The notes beneath the pieces are model-generated. The model worked only from the letters and a program-made list of their open reading frames with translations. It ran no database searches and had not been told where the DNA came from. This document shows positions 53,255 to 62,242 of a stretch of DNA of 64,000 nt, in pieces. Location of the stretch: NCBI RefSeq assembly GCF_017876545.1, contig NZ_JAGIOD010000002.1:1116001-1180000 (forward strand), read 5' to 3'. Position 1 is the first letter of the stretch. Each line of letters begins with the position of its first letter. The translations under genes and the position numbers were made by a program. The stretch comes from Brachybacterium sacelli (GTDB lineage Bacteria > Actinomycetota > Actinomycetes > Actinomycetales > Dermabacteraceae).

Positions 53255-54253
53255 ATGATCGATGACGCGCCCCAGGGGGAGGCCGGGCTCCTGGCCCGCA
53301 TGCTCCCGCACCTGTCCGCCTCCGACCGCCTCGAGGTCGGCCCCGGGGACGATGCGGCGGTGGTGCGCCTGCCCTCGCCGCGAGTGGTGGTCACCACCGA
53401 CTCCCTCGTCGCGGGCCACGACTTCCTGCCCGCCACGACCACCCCGCGCTGGATCGGCCACAAGGCCGCCGTGCAGAACCTCGCCGATGTCGCCGCCATG
53501 GGCGCCCGCCCCCTCGCCCTCGTCGCCGCCCTCTCCGCGCCCGCCGAGACCCCGGCCTCCGTGTTCGAGGAGCTCACGATCGGTCTCGCACGACGGGCCG
53601 AGGCCGATGGCGCCCACGTCGTCGGCGGCGACCTGGGCCGCGCGGAGCAGCTCACGGTGACCGTCACCGCCCTCGGCACCCTCGAGGAAGGACAGGCGCC
53701 GGTGCTGCGCTCCGGCGCCCGCCCCGGCGACGTCCTCGCGATCGGTGCACCGCGCCTGGGCCGCTCCGCCGCGGGGCTCGCGCTCGTGCTGTCCGGGCGG
53801 GTCGAGGTCCGCGACGGCGCGGTCCACGGCGCCGGAGACCATGCGGACCTGGTGACCTGGCACGACGCCCCCGATCCGGTGCTGAGCCGGGGGTGGACCG
53901 TCGGCCGCACCGCGAGCGCCATGATGGACCTCTCCGACGGGCTGGTGCGTGACGGGACCCGGCTCGCGCGCGCCTCCGGAGTGCTGCTCGACCTGGACTC
54001 CGACGCCCTCGCCCCCGACGTGGAGCAGCTGGCCCCCGTTGCCCGCCTGCTCGCGACGGACCCCTGGCCGTGGGTGCTGCACGGCGGCGAGGAGCATGCG
54101 ATGCTCGCGACCTTCGCCACCCGCGAGGTCCCGGCCGGCTTCCGCAGGATCGGGCGCGTGCTGCCCGCCGAGGGAGAGAAGGACCACCGCGTGCTCCTGG
54201 CCGGGGCGGGGATACCCGGAGCCGGCTTCGACCACTTCGAGGCGTCGGTCTAG
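53255..54253 (+). CDS. thiL: Thiamine-monophosphate kinase
   Basis: ThiL phosphorylates thiamine monophosphate to the active diphosphate. The 332-residue AIR-synthase-family protein has the metal motif GPGDDAAVVRLPS, TTDSLVAGHDFLP, the KAAVQNLADVAAMGARPLA stretch, GGDLGRAEQLTVTVTALG, and MMDLSDGLVRDGTRLARASG. The start is set by CACACT 6 bases upstream. The product is the cofactor of IlvB, a functional though not regulatory link. Confidence 0.92.
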   Translation: MIDDAPQGEAGLLARMLPHLSASDRLEVGPGDDAAVVRLPSPRVVVTTDSLVAGHDFLPATTTPRWIGHKAAVQNLADVAAMGARPLALVAALSAPAETPASVFEELTIGLARRAEADGAHVVGGDLGRAEQLTVTVTALGTLEEGQAPVLRSGARPGDVLAIGAPRLGRSAAGLALVLSGRVEVRDGAVHGAGDHADLVTWHDAPDPVLSRGWTVGRTASAMMDLSDGLVRDGTRLARASGVLLDLDSDALAPDVEQLAPVARLLATDPWPWVLHGGEEHAMLATFATREVPAGFRRIGRVLPAEGEKDHRVLLAGAGIPGAGFDHFEASV

Positions 54254-54272
54254 GCTGGGGGCAACCCCCAGC
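54254..54272 (+). terminator. 8-bp hairpin between thiL and the dehydrogenase gene
   Basis: GCTGGGGG and CCCCCAGC (54254-54261, 54265-54272) with a CAA loop begin immediately after the thiL stop. No T-tract follows. It overlaps TAGGCT (54251-54256), which could be a -10 of the next gene, so it may instead lie at that transcript's 5' end. Confidence 0.4.
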
Positions 54273-54288
54273 TCCGAAGGAGATCCCC

Positions 54289-55365
54289 ATGTCGATCACG
54301 GTCAAGGCACTGCAGAAGACCGGCCCGGACCAGCCGTTCCGTGTCGCCACCCTCGAGCGTCGGGACCCCCGGCCCGACGACGTCGTCATCGACATCAAGG
54401 CCGCCGGGATCTGCCACAGCGACATCCACACGATCCGCAACGAATGGGGCGAGGCGCACTTCCCGCTCACCGTGGGTCACGAGATCGCCGGCGTCGTCGA
54501 GGCCGTGGGCGAGGAGGTCACCGACTGGGCCGTCGGCGACCGCGTCGGCGTGGGCTGCCTGGTCGACTCGTGCGGGACCTGCGTGGAGTGCCGTGCGGGA
54601 CAGGAGCAGAACTGCCTCAGCGGCAACGTCGGCACCTACAACGCCCCCGACGTCGACGGCTCGATCACCCAGGGCGGCTACGCCCAGAAGGTCGTGGTCA
54701 ACGAGCGCTTCGTGTGCCGGATCCCCGACCAGCTCGACTTCGACGTCGCCGCTCCGCTGCTGTGCGCCGGGATCACCACCTACGCGCCGCTGGCTCGCTG
54801 GGGCGCCGCGGAGCCGAAGGACGGCTCCCCGAAGAAGGTCGCCGTGCTGGGCCTGGGCGGCCTCGGCCACATGGGGGTGCAGATCGCGGCCGCCATGGGG
54901 GCCGAGGTCACGGTCCTGTCCCGCTCCCGCAAGAAGGAGCAGCTGGCCATCGACCTCGGCGCGCAGCAGATGCTCGCCACCACCGAGGACGGCTTCTTCG
55001 CCGACCACCGCGGCGAGTTCGACCTCATCCTGAACACCATCAGCGCCGACATCCCCGTCGATCAGTACCTGCGCCTGCTGGCGCCCCGCGGCGTGCTGGC
55101 AGTGGTGGGCCTTCCCCCCGAGCAGCAGGGGCTGGGCTTCGGCTCGCTGATCGGCGGCGGCAAGGTCCTGGCGGGCTCGAACATCGGCGGCATCGCCGAG
55201 ACCCAGGAGATGCTCGACTTCTGCGCCGAGCACGGCATCGCGGCGCAGATCGAGACCATCGGGATCGAGGAGGCCGACGCCGCCTACGAGCGTGTGGTCG
55301 CCGGCGAGGTGTTCTTCCGCGCGGTGATCGACACCTCTACCTTCGAGGGCGCCGAGGTCGCCTGA
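54289..55365 (+). CDS. Zinc-dependent alcohol dehydrogenase, cinnamyl alcohol dehydrogenase-like (YahK type)
   Basis: A 358-residue MDR-family enzyme that should interconvert alcohols and aldehydes with NADP(H). The catalytic zinc ligands are in AAGICHSDIHT and GHEIAGVVE; the structural zinc cysteines are in CGTCVECRAGQEQNC; the Rossmann motif is LGLGGLGHMGVQIA. The segments GNVGTYNAPDVDG and GGYAQKVVV are typical of the broad-specificity aldehyde-reductase (CAD/YahK) group. GAAGGAG precedes the ATG. Its stop is 3 bases from the stop of the convergent peptidase gene. Confidence 0.92.
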   Translation: MSITVKALQKTGPDQPFRVATLERRDPRPDDVVIDIKAAGICHSDIHTIRNEWGEAHFPLTVGHEIAGVVEAVGEEVTDWAVGDRVGVGCLVDSCGTCVECRAGQEQNCLSGNVGTYNAPDVDGSITQGGYAQKVVVNERFVCRIPDQLDFDVAAPLLCAGITTYAPLARWGAAEPKDGSPKKVAVLGLGGLGHMGVQIAAAMGAEVTVLSRSRKKEQLAIDLGAQQMLATTEDGFFADHRGEFDLILNTISADIPVDQYLRLLAPRGVLAVVGLPPEQQGLGFGSLIGGGKVLAGSNIGGIAETQEMLDFCAEHGIAAQIETIGIEEADAAYERVVAGEVFFRAVIDTSTFEGAEVA

Positions 55366-55374
55366 GCCTCAGGC
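55360..55374. terminator. Short hairpin spanning the two convergent stop codons
   Basis: GCCTGA-GCC-TCAGGC (55360-55374) contains the stop of the dehydrogenase gene and, on the other strand, the stop of the peptidase gene. It is too short to be a confident terminator. Confidence 0.3.
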
Positions 55375-56115
55375 CAGGGAACGCACCGGGAGCTCGCGCT
55401 CGACCACCTCGCCGGCGTGGTCGAGCGCGATCCGGGAGGCCTGCGCACCGTCCACCTCGGTGACCGCCTCCACCAGGTCGGTGCCCCGGTACAGCAGCCC
55501 TGCACCGTCGTCGGTGCAGACCGCCGGCCCGAGCGTGCCCTCGGCGACCAGCTCACGGATCAGCGGGCGTCGGCGCTCCTCGGAGTCCATGTGGACCCCG
55601 TTCGCGCCCGGGAGGAAGCCCAGGCCGTTGGTGACCGGCGCGAGGTGCGGTCCGAAGGAGTCCGTCACCCCCGCCTCGAACCAGCAGAGGGACCCCGCGG
55701 AGATGCCCGCGAGCACCACCCCGTCCTGCCAGAGACGATGCAGGATCTGGTCCAGCCCGTGGGCGCGCCAGATGGCCAGCAGGTTCACCACCGAACCGCC
55801 GCCCACCCAGATCACGTCGAAGCTGCGCAGATAGCTCTCCACGTCCGCCACGTTCGGCATGGAGAACAGGCTCAGGTGGTGCAGCTCGTAACGGGCGTCC
55901 CGCGCGGCTTCCCACATGTCCCGCTGGACACCGAGATGGTCACCGGAGGCGGTGCCGAGGTGGCAGGTCCGCGGCGGCCGGTCGAGGTCGCTGCCGAGCC
56001 CCTCCCGCCCGAGCTCGACGGCGAAGGCCATCATCGGCCCGAAACCGAAGCGCAGGCGCGGGTGGGGGAGGTACCCGGCACTGGTCGCCAGGATGGTCGG
56101 TGCCGATGCAGGCAA
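55369..56115 (-). CDS. Peptidase E (S51 family dipeptidase)
   Basis: A 248-residue peptidase of the class I glutamine amidotransferase-like fold that cleaves N-terminal Asp dipeptides. The nucleophile serine is in LAGISAGSLCWF, preceded by the WVGGGSVVNLLAIWRAHG oxyanion region; TNGLGFLPG and the C-terminal DDGAGLLY also fit S51. It begins with TTG, supported by GAGGAG 6 bases upstream; the nearby ATG at 56120 is out of frame. Confidence 0.85.
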   Translation of the reverse strand: MPASAPTILATSAGYLPHPRLRFGFGPMMAFAVELGREGLGSDLDRPPRTCHLGTASGDHLGVQRDMWEAARDARYELHHLSLFSMPNVADVESYLRSFDVIWVGGGSVVNLLAIWRAHGLDQILHRLWQDGVVLAGISAGSLCWFEAGVTDSFGPHLAPVTNGLGFLPGANGVHMDSEERRRPLIRELVAEGTLGPAVCTDDGAGLLYRGTDLVEAVTEVDGAQASRIALDHAGEVVERELPVRSLA

Positions 56116-56204
56116 GGCATGCTCCTCAGGCCGTGGACCACACGGTGTGCACCGCGCCGTGCACAGAGACGTACCTGTTCTCGTGGCACCTTCCGAGACG
56201 CACG

Positions 56205-56233
56205 AGAGCCCCCACCCGAGGGGTGAGGGCTCT
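56205..56233 (-). terminator. Hairpin downstream of rpmB
   Basis: A 13-position stem with one mismatch (56205-56217 with 56221-56233) and a 3-base loop lies 35 bases after the rpmB stop. There is no T-tract in the minus direction. Confidence 0.45.
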
Positions 56234-56268
56234 GTGGGGCGAGACTCGGCGGTCTCGTGGGGACCCGC

Positions 56269-56463
56269 TCAGGCGCCGAGCGCGCTGACCTTGCCTGCCT
56301 TGAGGCAGGAGGTGCACACGTTCACGCGCTTGCTGGTGCCGTTGATCACAGTGCGCACGGACTGGATGTTCGGGTTCCAGCGACGCGAGGTGCGGCGATG
56401 CGAGTGAGACACGTTCTTGCCGAAGCTCGGGCCCTTGGCGCAGATGTCACACGTGGAAGCCAC
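56269..56463 (-). CDS. rpmB: 50S ribosomal protein L28
   Basis: A 64-residue L28 with two CxxC pairs (C5/C8 in TCDICAKGP and C50/C53 in VCTSCLKAG), the zinc-binding version of the protein, and the basic [19 protein letters not shown] segment. It begins with GTG after AGGAG. Genomes with a zinc L28 often have a zinc-independent paralog for zinc starvation; none is in this window. It is divergent from recG. Confidence 0.96.
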   Translation of the reverse strand: MASTCDICAKGPSFGKNVSHSHRRTSRRWNPNIQSVRTVINGTSKRVNVCTSCLKAGKVSALGA

Positions 56464-56706
56464 TGTCGTCTCCTGAAAAGTCGAATTCTGGTCGAGTGCC
56501 CGCCCGTTCCCGCGACGTCACGTCGGAGGCGGTGACCGTGGGTGAGCGCGGGGGCGCCGGCCCCCGGAGGTCAGGGCAACCTCGGAATCATATCGCAGGT
56601 GGCCGTCGGCCTGAAGAGCGGGGACCGCCCGCGCCCTGTGGATTCCGACACAGCGTCGTACCCCGATGGCACCATGGTCCTCGGACCAGGGACGAGGAGG
56701 ACGGAC

Positions 56707-58920
56707 ATGGCCAGGAGACGGGAATCCGCCCGAGGCTCGATGCCGCTGTCGGAACTGCTCGAGCGCCGCGAATCCCGTGCCATGGCGTCCTTCGGGGTCC
56801 GGGACCTCGACACCATGATGCGCTTCGCACCCCGGCGCTACACCACCCCCGCCCCGCTGCGCTCCCTGCACGAGGTCCACGAAGGTGAGGAGATGAGTGC
56901 GATCGTCTCCGTCCTGACGCTGCGCGAACGCCGTATGCGCAGCCGTCAGGGCACCATCCTCGAGGTCGATGTCTCCGATGCCGTCGAGGAGATCACCCTG
57001 ACCTTCTTCCTGGCCAAGCAGCACCTGGTCGACTGGCACCGCAAGCATCTCCAGGTCGGCGCGCACATCGTGGTGCACGGCATCGTCAGCCGCAACAAGC
57101 ACACCGATCAGCCGCAGATCACCCACCCCGCCTACGAGGCCTACGAGGACACCCCCGAGGGGCGCCTGCGCGCCCAGCGGCCCCTGCCCGTCTACCCGCT
57201 GCGCAAGAACATCGCCCAGCGCACCATGCGCTCGGCCACCGAGAAGGGGGTCGAGTTCGCCGACTCCCTGGCCCGTCCCGTGCCCGAGGAGATCGTCGCC
57301 GCCCGCGGCCTGGCACCCCTGCCGCAGGCGGTCACCGGCGTCCACCTGCCGACGACGGTGCAGGACACCCGCGAGGGCATGGCGCACCTCGTGTTCGAGG
57401 AGGCCTTCGTGCTGCAGGCGATCTTCGCCCAGCGCCGCGCCCTGGACGCCCGCACCCCCGCTCCTGTCCTGGGGGCCGAAGGGCCCCTCCAGGGCGCCTT
57501 CGAGCAGCGCCTGCCCTTCGAGCTCACCGCCGGTCAGCGCGAGATCGGCGACGGGATCATCGAGCGGGTGCGACGAGAGCATCCCACCAGCGTGCTGCTG
57601 CAGGGCGACGTCGGCTCCGGCAAGACCGTCATCGCCCTGCGCGCCATGCTGCGCGCGGTCGATTCCGGTCACCAGGCCGCTCTGCTGGCCCCCACCGAGG
57701 TCCTCGCCGAGCAGCATCACCGCACGGTCACCGGCCTGCTCGGGGACCTCGCCCGCGCCGGTCAGCTCGACGGGCACGCCGACGCCACCCGGGTGCGCCT
57801 GCTGACCGGCTCGCAGAAGACGTCCGAGCGCCGCGCGACGCTGCTGGATGTCACCTCCGGCGAGGCCGGGATCGTGATCGGCACCCACGCCCTGCTCACC
57901 GAGTCCGTCGAGTTCGCCTCCCTGGGCCTGGTCGTGGTCGACGAGCAGCACCGCTTCGGCGTCGACCACCGCCGCCGCCTGCGCACCAAAGGGCCCGCCG
58001 GCACCAGCCCGCACGTCGTGGTGATGACCGCGACCCCGATCCCGCGCACCGCGGCCCTGGCGACCGTCGGCGACCTCGACGTGCTCACCCTGCGCGAGAG
58101 CCCCGGCCGGAGGGCGGGCGTGACCAGCTTCGTGGTCCCCGAGACCCTCCGGAACTGGGAGACGCGCATGTGGGCACGAGCCGGCGAGGAGATCGCCGCG
58201 AGCCGACAGGTGTTCGTGGTCTGTGCCCGGATCGACGAGACCGACGAAGCTCCTCCCGCCCCCGCGGTCCTCGACGCCGACGGACAGGTCGCCGAGACCC
58301 GGCTCGAGGAGGCGCGCGGGGTCACCGCGACCGCCGAGCGCCTCGCGCTCCGACCCGAGCTGGCCGGAGCCCGGATCGGCGTGCTGCACGGCCGGATGGC
58401 CGCCGAGGAGAAGCAGCGGACCATGGACAGCGTGCTCGCCGGAGAGATCGACCTGCTGGTCTCCACCACGGTCATCGAGGTCGGGGTCGACGTCCCGAAC
58501 GCCTCGGTGATGATCGTGCTGGACGCCGAGCGCTTCGGCGTCTCCCAGCTCCACCAGCTGCGCGGTCGCGTCGGGCGCGGCGAGCACGCAGGCATCGCCT
58601 TCCTGGACACCCGCCTCGCTCCGGGCAGCCCCGCGTTCACGCGCCTCGACGGCATCGCCGGAGCGGCCGACGGCTTCGCCCTGGCGGAGCTGGACCTGCA
58701 GGTGCGCGGCGCCGGGGACCTGGTGGGGGAGGAGCAGTCCGGCCTGCAGCGCACCCTGAGGTACCTCGACGTGATCCGTGACGCCCGTGTCATCGAGCAG
58801 GCCCGCGAGGACGCCTTCGCCGTGATCGCGGCGGACCCCGACCTCGACGGTCACCCCGATCTCTCCGGTGCCATCGACAATCGACTGCGCGACGCCGACC
58901 CCGACGTGGAGAGGAGCTGA
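56707..58920 (+). CDS. recG: ATP-dependent DNA helicase RecG
   Basis: RecG reverses stalled forks and branch-migrates Holliday junctions. The 737-residue protein has an N-terminal wedge/OB region (FGVRDLDTMMRFAPRRYTTP), Walker A LQGDVGSGKTVIA, the DEQH box VVVDEQHRFGVDHR, MTATPIPRTAAL, and the C-terminal GRVGRGEHAG and TRAP-like end. The ATG follows GAGGAGG. It is followed by rsmD (1 base) and then a GNAT gene. Confidence 0.95.
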   Translation: MARRRESARGSMPLSELLERRESRAMASFGVRDLDTMMRFAPRRYTTPAPLRSLHEVHEGEEMSAIVSVLTLRERRMRSRQGTILEVDVSDAVEEITLTFFLAKQHLVDWHRKHLQVGAHIVVHGIVSRNKHTDQPQITHPAYEAYEDTPEGRLRAQRPLPVYPLRKNIAQRTMRSATEKGVEFADSLARPVPEEIVAARGLAPLPQAVTGVHLPTTVQDTREGMAHLVFEEAFVLQAIFAQRRALDARTPAPVLGAEGPLQGAFEQRLPFELTAGQREIGDGIIERVRREHPTSVLLQGDVGSGKTVIALRAMLRAVDSGHQAALLAPTEVLAEQHHRTVTGLLGDLARAGQLDGHADATRVRLLTGSQKTSERRATLLDVTSGEAGIVIGTHALLTESVEFASLGLVVVDEQHRFGVDHRRRLRTKGPAGTSPHVVVMTATPIPRTAALATVGDLDVLTLRESPGRRAGVTSFVVPETLRNWETRMWARAGEEIAASRQVFVVCARIDETDEAPPAPAVLDADGQVAETRLEEARGVTATAERLALRPELAGARIGVLHGRMAAEEKQRTMDSVLAGEIDLLVSTTVIEVGVDVPNASVMIVLDAERFGVSQLHQLRGRVGRGEHAGIAFLDTRLAPGSPAFTRLDGIAGAADGFALAELDLQVRGAGDLVGEEQSGLQRTLRYLDVIRDARVIEQAREDAFAVIAADPDLDGHPDLSGAIDNRLRDADPDVERS

Positions 58921-58921
58921 C

Positions 58922-59491
58922 ATGCCGCGGATCATCGCCGGAGACCTCGGAGGGCGCACCGTCCCCGGACCCCCCGGGAAGGGGACGCGACCCACCTCCG
59001 AGCGCGTGCGGGAGGCGCTGTTCTCCCGCCTGGACGGCTGGGACGCTCTGGACGGGGCCCGGGTGCTGGACCTGTACGCGGGCACCGGGGCGCTCGCCCT
59101 CGAAGCGCTCTCGCGCGGCGCCGCGCACGCCCTCCTGGTCGAGCTGCACGGGCCGACCGCCAAGCAGCTGCGCCGCAACGCCGCGGACCTCGGCCTCGCG
59201 GACCGCTGCGAGGTGCGCGCCGGGAAGGCCGAGAACGTCGCCGCCCAGCTCGAGGGCCAGGAGTTCTCCCTGGCCTTCCTCGACCCGCCCTACGACGTGA
59301 CCACCGAGGCCCTCGAGTCCCTCCTGCACACGCTGCATCCGGCGCTGACCGACGATGCGCTGGTCGTCGTCGAGCGCTCGCGCCGCTCCCGCCCGATCAC
59401 CTGGCCCACCGACTGGGCCGACGACGGCACCAGGATCTACGGCGAGACCGTGCTCCAGTTCGGGGGGCCCGTCCGCGAGGAGGAGGCATGA
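58922..59491 (+). CDS. rsmD: 16S rRNA (guanine966-N2)-methyltransferase
   Basis: A 189-residue SAM-dependent methyltransferase that modifies G966 of 16S rRNA. SAM motif LDLYAGTGALALEALSRG, the catalytic LDPPYD, and the N-terminal RIIAGDLGGR with RPTSERVREALF, which is typical of RsmD. It begins 1 base after recG, with its ribosome binding site (GAGAGGAG) inside recG. In many actinobacteria recG-rsmD-coaD are adjacent; here about 2.3 kb of other genes separates rsmD from coaD. Confidence 0.95.
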   Translation: MPRIIAGDLGGRTVPGPPGKGTRPTSERVREALFSRLDGWDALDGARVLDLYAGTGALALEALSRGAAHALLVELHGPTAKQLRRNAADLGLADRCEVRAGKAENVAAQLEGQEFSLAFLDPPYDVTTEALESLLHTLHPALTDDALVVVERSRRSRPITWPTDWADDGTRIYGETVLQFGGPVREEEA

Positions 59492-60060
59492 CCCCCACAC
59501 TCGCCGACCTCGACTGGCCGCTGCGCACCGAGCACCTCGTGCTGCGCCCCGGACGCGTGGAGGACGCCGAGGCGGTCTGGCCCTGGTACCGCTTGCCGGA
59601 GGTCCAGGAGTGGACCACCACCCTCAGCCCCACCCTCGACGACCACCGTCAGAGGTGGGCGAGGGGCCTGGAGGACTGCGTCGTCGGCCTGTGCGGGGAC
59701 CGGGTCGTGGCGGCCGGGAAGGTCGCACGGGGCACCGCCTGGTCACAGGCGGACATGGCCGCGCAGGCCCGCGGTCGCCAGGCCGAGCTGGGCTGGGTGC
59801 TCGACCCGGGCGTCCAGGGCCGGGGCCTGGGCACCGAGTTCGCCGCGGCCCTGCGCGATCTCGCCTTCGACGGGCTCGGGGTGCGTCGCGTCGAGGCGCA
59901 GTGCTTCGCCGACAACGTCGCCTCCCGGCGGGTGATGGAGAAGATCGGGCTGCGCCTGGAGGGCGTGTTCGTCGAGGAGTCCCTGCACCGCAGCGGACGG
60001 TGGCTGGACGGGATGAGCTGGGCCCTGCTGGAGCGCGAGCACCGCGCCCGCCGGGGCTGA
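59488..60060 (+). CDS. GNAT-family N-acetyltransferase (RimJ/RimL-like)
   Basis: A 190-residue acetyltransferase. The substrate-side start LRTEHLVLRPGRVEDAEAVW, the acetyl-CoA loop ELGWVLDPGVQGRGLGTEFA (Q/R-x-x-G-x-G/A form) and CFADNVASRRVMEKIGLRLE are the RimJ/RimL pattern. The target could be a protein N-terminus, an antibiotic or a small molecule. ATGA overlap with rsmD. Confidence 0.85.
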   Translation: MTPTLADLDWPLRTEHLVLRPGRVEDAEAVWPWYRLPEVQEWTTTLSPTLDDHRQRWARGLEDCVVGLCGDRVVAAGKVARGTAWSQADMAAQARGRQAELGWVLDPGVQGRGLGTEFAAALRDLAFDGLGVRRVEAQCFADNVASRRVMEKIGLRLEGVFVEESLHRSGRWLDGMSWALLEREHRARRG

Positions 60061-60064
60061 GCGC

Positions 60065-60454
60065 TCAGCCCCAGGCGGCGGAGTCGGTGAGGCAGAAGGC
60101 GTGCCCGGCGGGGTCGCGCAGCACGATCCAGGTCTCCCCGGGCTGTGGTGCCACTCGTTCGGCGCCGAGCTCCACGCAGCGCGCGGCGGCGGCCTCGAGG
60201 TCCGCCACGGCGAGGTCGAGATGGAACTGCTTGCGGCCGTCGTCCGGCCACGAAGGCCGCTGATGATCACCGATCGCACCGATGCCGAGAGCGTGCGAAG
60301 GGCCCTGCAGCATCGCGTACTCCTCGCTCAGGTGCAGGATCGGCCAGCCCAGCACGGCGTGCCAGAAGCGTGCGATCGGCTCCGTCTCGGCGGCATCGAG
60401 GGTGATCATGGCCAGGCGGGCCACGGGGGCTGGGGCAGCTGAGGTGTCGGTCAT
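60065..60454 (-). CDS. VOC (glyoxalase/bleomycin-resistance-like) family protein
   Basis: A 129-residue single-module VOC protein: LAMITLDAAETEPIARFWHA, QFHLDLAVADLEAAAARCVE, WIVLRDPAGHAFCLTD. It may bind a metal and a small molecule; the exact function is unknown. The ATG at 60454 is 18 bases from the ATG of the divergent AraC-type gene. GAGTCT (7 bases upstream) is a possible -10, and an AGGGGAG purine stretch also lies upstream. Confidence 0.82.
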   Translation of the reverse strand: MTDTSAAPAPVARLAMITLDAAETEPIARFWHAVLGWPILHLSEEYAMLQGPSHALGIGAIGDHQRPSWPDDGRKQFHLDLAVADLEAAAARCVELGAERVAPQPGETWIVLRDPAGHAFCLTDSAAWG

Positions 60455-60460
60455 GTCTGC

Positions 60461-60472
60461 CAGACTCCCCTC
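60461..60472 (+). promoter_or_regulatory. Overlapping divergent -10 elements of the AraC-type and VOC genes
   Basis: CAGACT on plus (60461-60466) is 6 bases before the AraC ATG at 60473; on minus GAGTCT (60462-60467) is 7 bases before the VOC ATG. If both are used, the two RNA polymerases cannot bind together. Confidence 0.4.
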
Positions 60473-61354
60473 ATGGACGAGGGTGGCGATAGGACGAACG
60501 CGACAGCCCCAGCCGCGCCTCGGCACATGTACGGGCACGTCCTGGACCCGGAGGAGTTCCTCACGCGCGCCCGCTACGACAGCGCCGCCCCGGAGCCTCG
60601 CCTGCGTCGCTGGGTGGAGCGGTACTGGTCCGTCTCCTGGGAGCTCGGCCCCGACCGGGCCTGCCAGGTCGCCACCCTCGATGAGCCCTCCGTGCACCTC
60701 ACCCGGGAATGGGGAGGCATCCGCCGTGACGGCGTCGACGGTGCCGGCACCTGGATCACCGGACCGGTCACCCGCGGACGTTTCGACGTCACTCAGCTCG
60801 GTTCCGGAGGCGTCCTCGGCGTGAGGTTCCGCCCCGGCGGCACCACCGCCTTCGCCGACGCGGACCTCAGCGCCCTGCGCGATGCCGCGGTGCCCGCCGC
60901 CGCCTGGTTCGGCGACGACCTGCCCCCAGCAGATCTCCCCGGCACGGCCACACGCGCCGCCGGCGCGCTGGATGTCTGGCTGCTCGCCCGTGCCCCCCGC
61001 GAGGACCCCGGATACGCGGCCTTCTGCGACCTGCTCGCCCTGCTCGAGGAGCCCGAGATCACCGGCACCGCACTGCTCGAGCAACGCTCCGGTCTCAGCA
61101 TCCGCTCCCTGCAGCGCAGGTTCCGCCGTTTCGTCGGCGTCGGCCCCAAGCACATGCTCCTGCGGTCACGGGTGATGGACGCCGTGGCCGCGATCGACGG
61201 CGGCGATCCCCGCGGGATCGGCGACCTGGCCCAGGACCTCGGCTGGTTCGACCAGTCCCATTTCCTGCGCGATTTCCGGGCGGTGACGGGACGCACCCCG
61301 TCCTCGTACGCCGGTTCCCGCGGGGACGGCGGAGCTGGGATACTGCTCCCATGA
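60473..61354 (+). CDS. AraC-family transcriptional regulator
   Basis: A 293-residue regulator. The N-terminal half (about 20-165) resembles the DUF6597-type sensing domain (RLRRWVERYWSVSWELGPDR, VLGVRFRPGGTTAF). The C-terminal AraC HTH (about 185-285) has SIRSLQRRFRRFVGVGPKHM and DLAQDLGWFDQSHFLRDFRA. It may control the divergent VOC gene and the overlapping DUF3224 gene (ATGA). Confidence 0.87.
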   Translation: MDEGGDRTNATAPAAPRHMYGHVLDPEEFLTRARYDSAAPEPRLRRWVERYWSVSWELGPDRACQVATLDEPSVHLTREWGGIRRDGVDGAGTWITGPVTRGRFDVTQLGSGGVLGVRFRPGGTTAFADADLSALRDAAVPAAAWFGDDLPPADLPGTATRAAGALDVWLLARAPREDPGYAAFCDLLALLEEPEITGTALLEQRSGLSIRSLQRRFRRFVGVGPKHMLLRSRVMDAVAAIDGGDPRGIGDLAQDLGWFDQSHFLRDFRAVTGRTPSSYAGSRGDGGAGILLP

Positions 61355-61731
61355 CGAGCATCACCGCCGCTTTCACCGTCGACCTGCGTCCCGGCGAGGA
61401 CCTGCCCGGGGCGGCCGGCCGCTTCGAGCTGACCAAGACCTGGACCGGCGCGCTGGAGGGGACCAGCCGCGGCACCATGCTCACGGCGGGCGATCCCGCC
61501 ACCGGCGATGCCGGATACATCGCGAGCGAGGTCTTCGAGGGCACCCTCCAGGGCCGCTCCGGGACCGTCGCCCTCCAGCAGCTGGGCACCATGGCGGGCG
61601 GGGAGCCCGCTCTCGAGTACGTTCTCGTGCCCGGCTCCGGCACGGAGGCGCTCGCCGGGACCCGCGGCACCCTCACCATCGACGGCATCGACGACGACGG
61701 CGTGCATCGCGTGAGCATCTCGCTGGTCTGA
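61351..61731 (+). CDS. DUF3224 domain-containing protein
   Basis: A 126-residue beta-rich soluble protein (GRFELTKTWTGALEGTSRGT, SEVFEGTLQGRSGTVALQQ, GSGTEALAGTRGTLTI) that matches DUF3224, an allene-oxide-cyclase-like barrel of unknown function in Actinobacteria. It overlaps the AraC gene by ATGA, and also has its own GATACT (61339-61344) 6 bases upstream of the ATG, so it may be expressed both ways. Confidence 0.85.
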   Translation: MTSITAAFTVDLRPGEDLPGAAGRFELTKTWTGALEGTSRGTMLTAGDPATGDAGYIASEVFEGTLQGRSGTVALQQLGTMAGGEPALEYVLVPGSGTEALAGTRGTLTIDGIDDDGVHRVSISLV

Positions 61732-61738
61732 GCCGCAC

Positions 61739-61750
61739 TACAGTGGCGCC
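61739..61750 (+). promoter_or_regulatory. -10 element giving a leaderless start for coaD
   Basis: TACAGT (61739-61744) is 6 bases before the coaD ATG; no Shine-Dalgarno. Confidence 0.5.
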
Positions 61751-62242
61751 ATGAGCACCGTCGTCCTGCCCGGCTCGTTCGACCCCTTCACCCTGGGCCA
61801 CCTCGACCTCACCCGTCGGGCCGCCGCGCTCGGGCACCGGGTGATCATCGCGGTGTCCCACAACCCCTCCAAGCAGGGGACCCTCGATCTGGACACCCGG
61901 AAGGCCGCGATCTCCGCCAGCGTCGACCACGCGGGCCTGTCCGCGGACGTCGAGGTGCGCACCCTGCCCAAGGGCCTGCTGGTCGACTTCTGCCGGGAGA
62001 TCGGGGCGGGCGCCGTGGTGCGAGGGCTGCGCTCCCAGCTCGACCTCGCCTACGAGGAGCCGATGTCGCGGATGAACCACCACCTCGCCGGTCTCGAGAC
62101 CGTCTTCCTGCTCACCGATTCCGCCTACGCCCACATCTCCTCGTCCCTGGTGCGGGAGGTGCACGCCCTCGGCGGTGACGTCTCCGACATGCTCCCGTCA
62201 CCGTCCCTGGACGCACTGCGCGCCGCCTCGCCCGTATCCTGA
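61751..62242 (+). CDS. coaD: Phosphopantetheine adenylyltransferase
   Basis: CoaD adenylates 4'-phosphopantetheine to dephospho-CoA. The 163-residue nucleotidyltransferase has the T/HXGH start PGSFDPFTLGHLDLTRRAA, VVRGLRSQLDLAYEEPMSRMN (first 20: VVRGLRSQLDLAYEEPMSRM) and the HISSSLVREV ISSTxVR-type motif. It is 4 bases before the DUF177 gene. Confidence 0.96.
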   Translation: MSTVVLPGSFDPFTLGHLDLTRRAAALGHRVIIAVSHNPSKQGTLDLDTRKAAISASVDHAGLSADVEVRTLPKGLLVDFCREIGAGAVVRGLRSQLDLAYEEPMSRMNHHLAGLETVFLLTDSAYAHISSSLVREVHALGGDVSDMLPSPSLDALRAASPVS

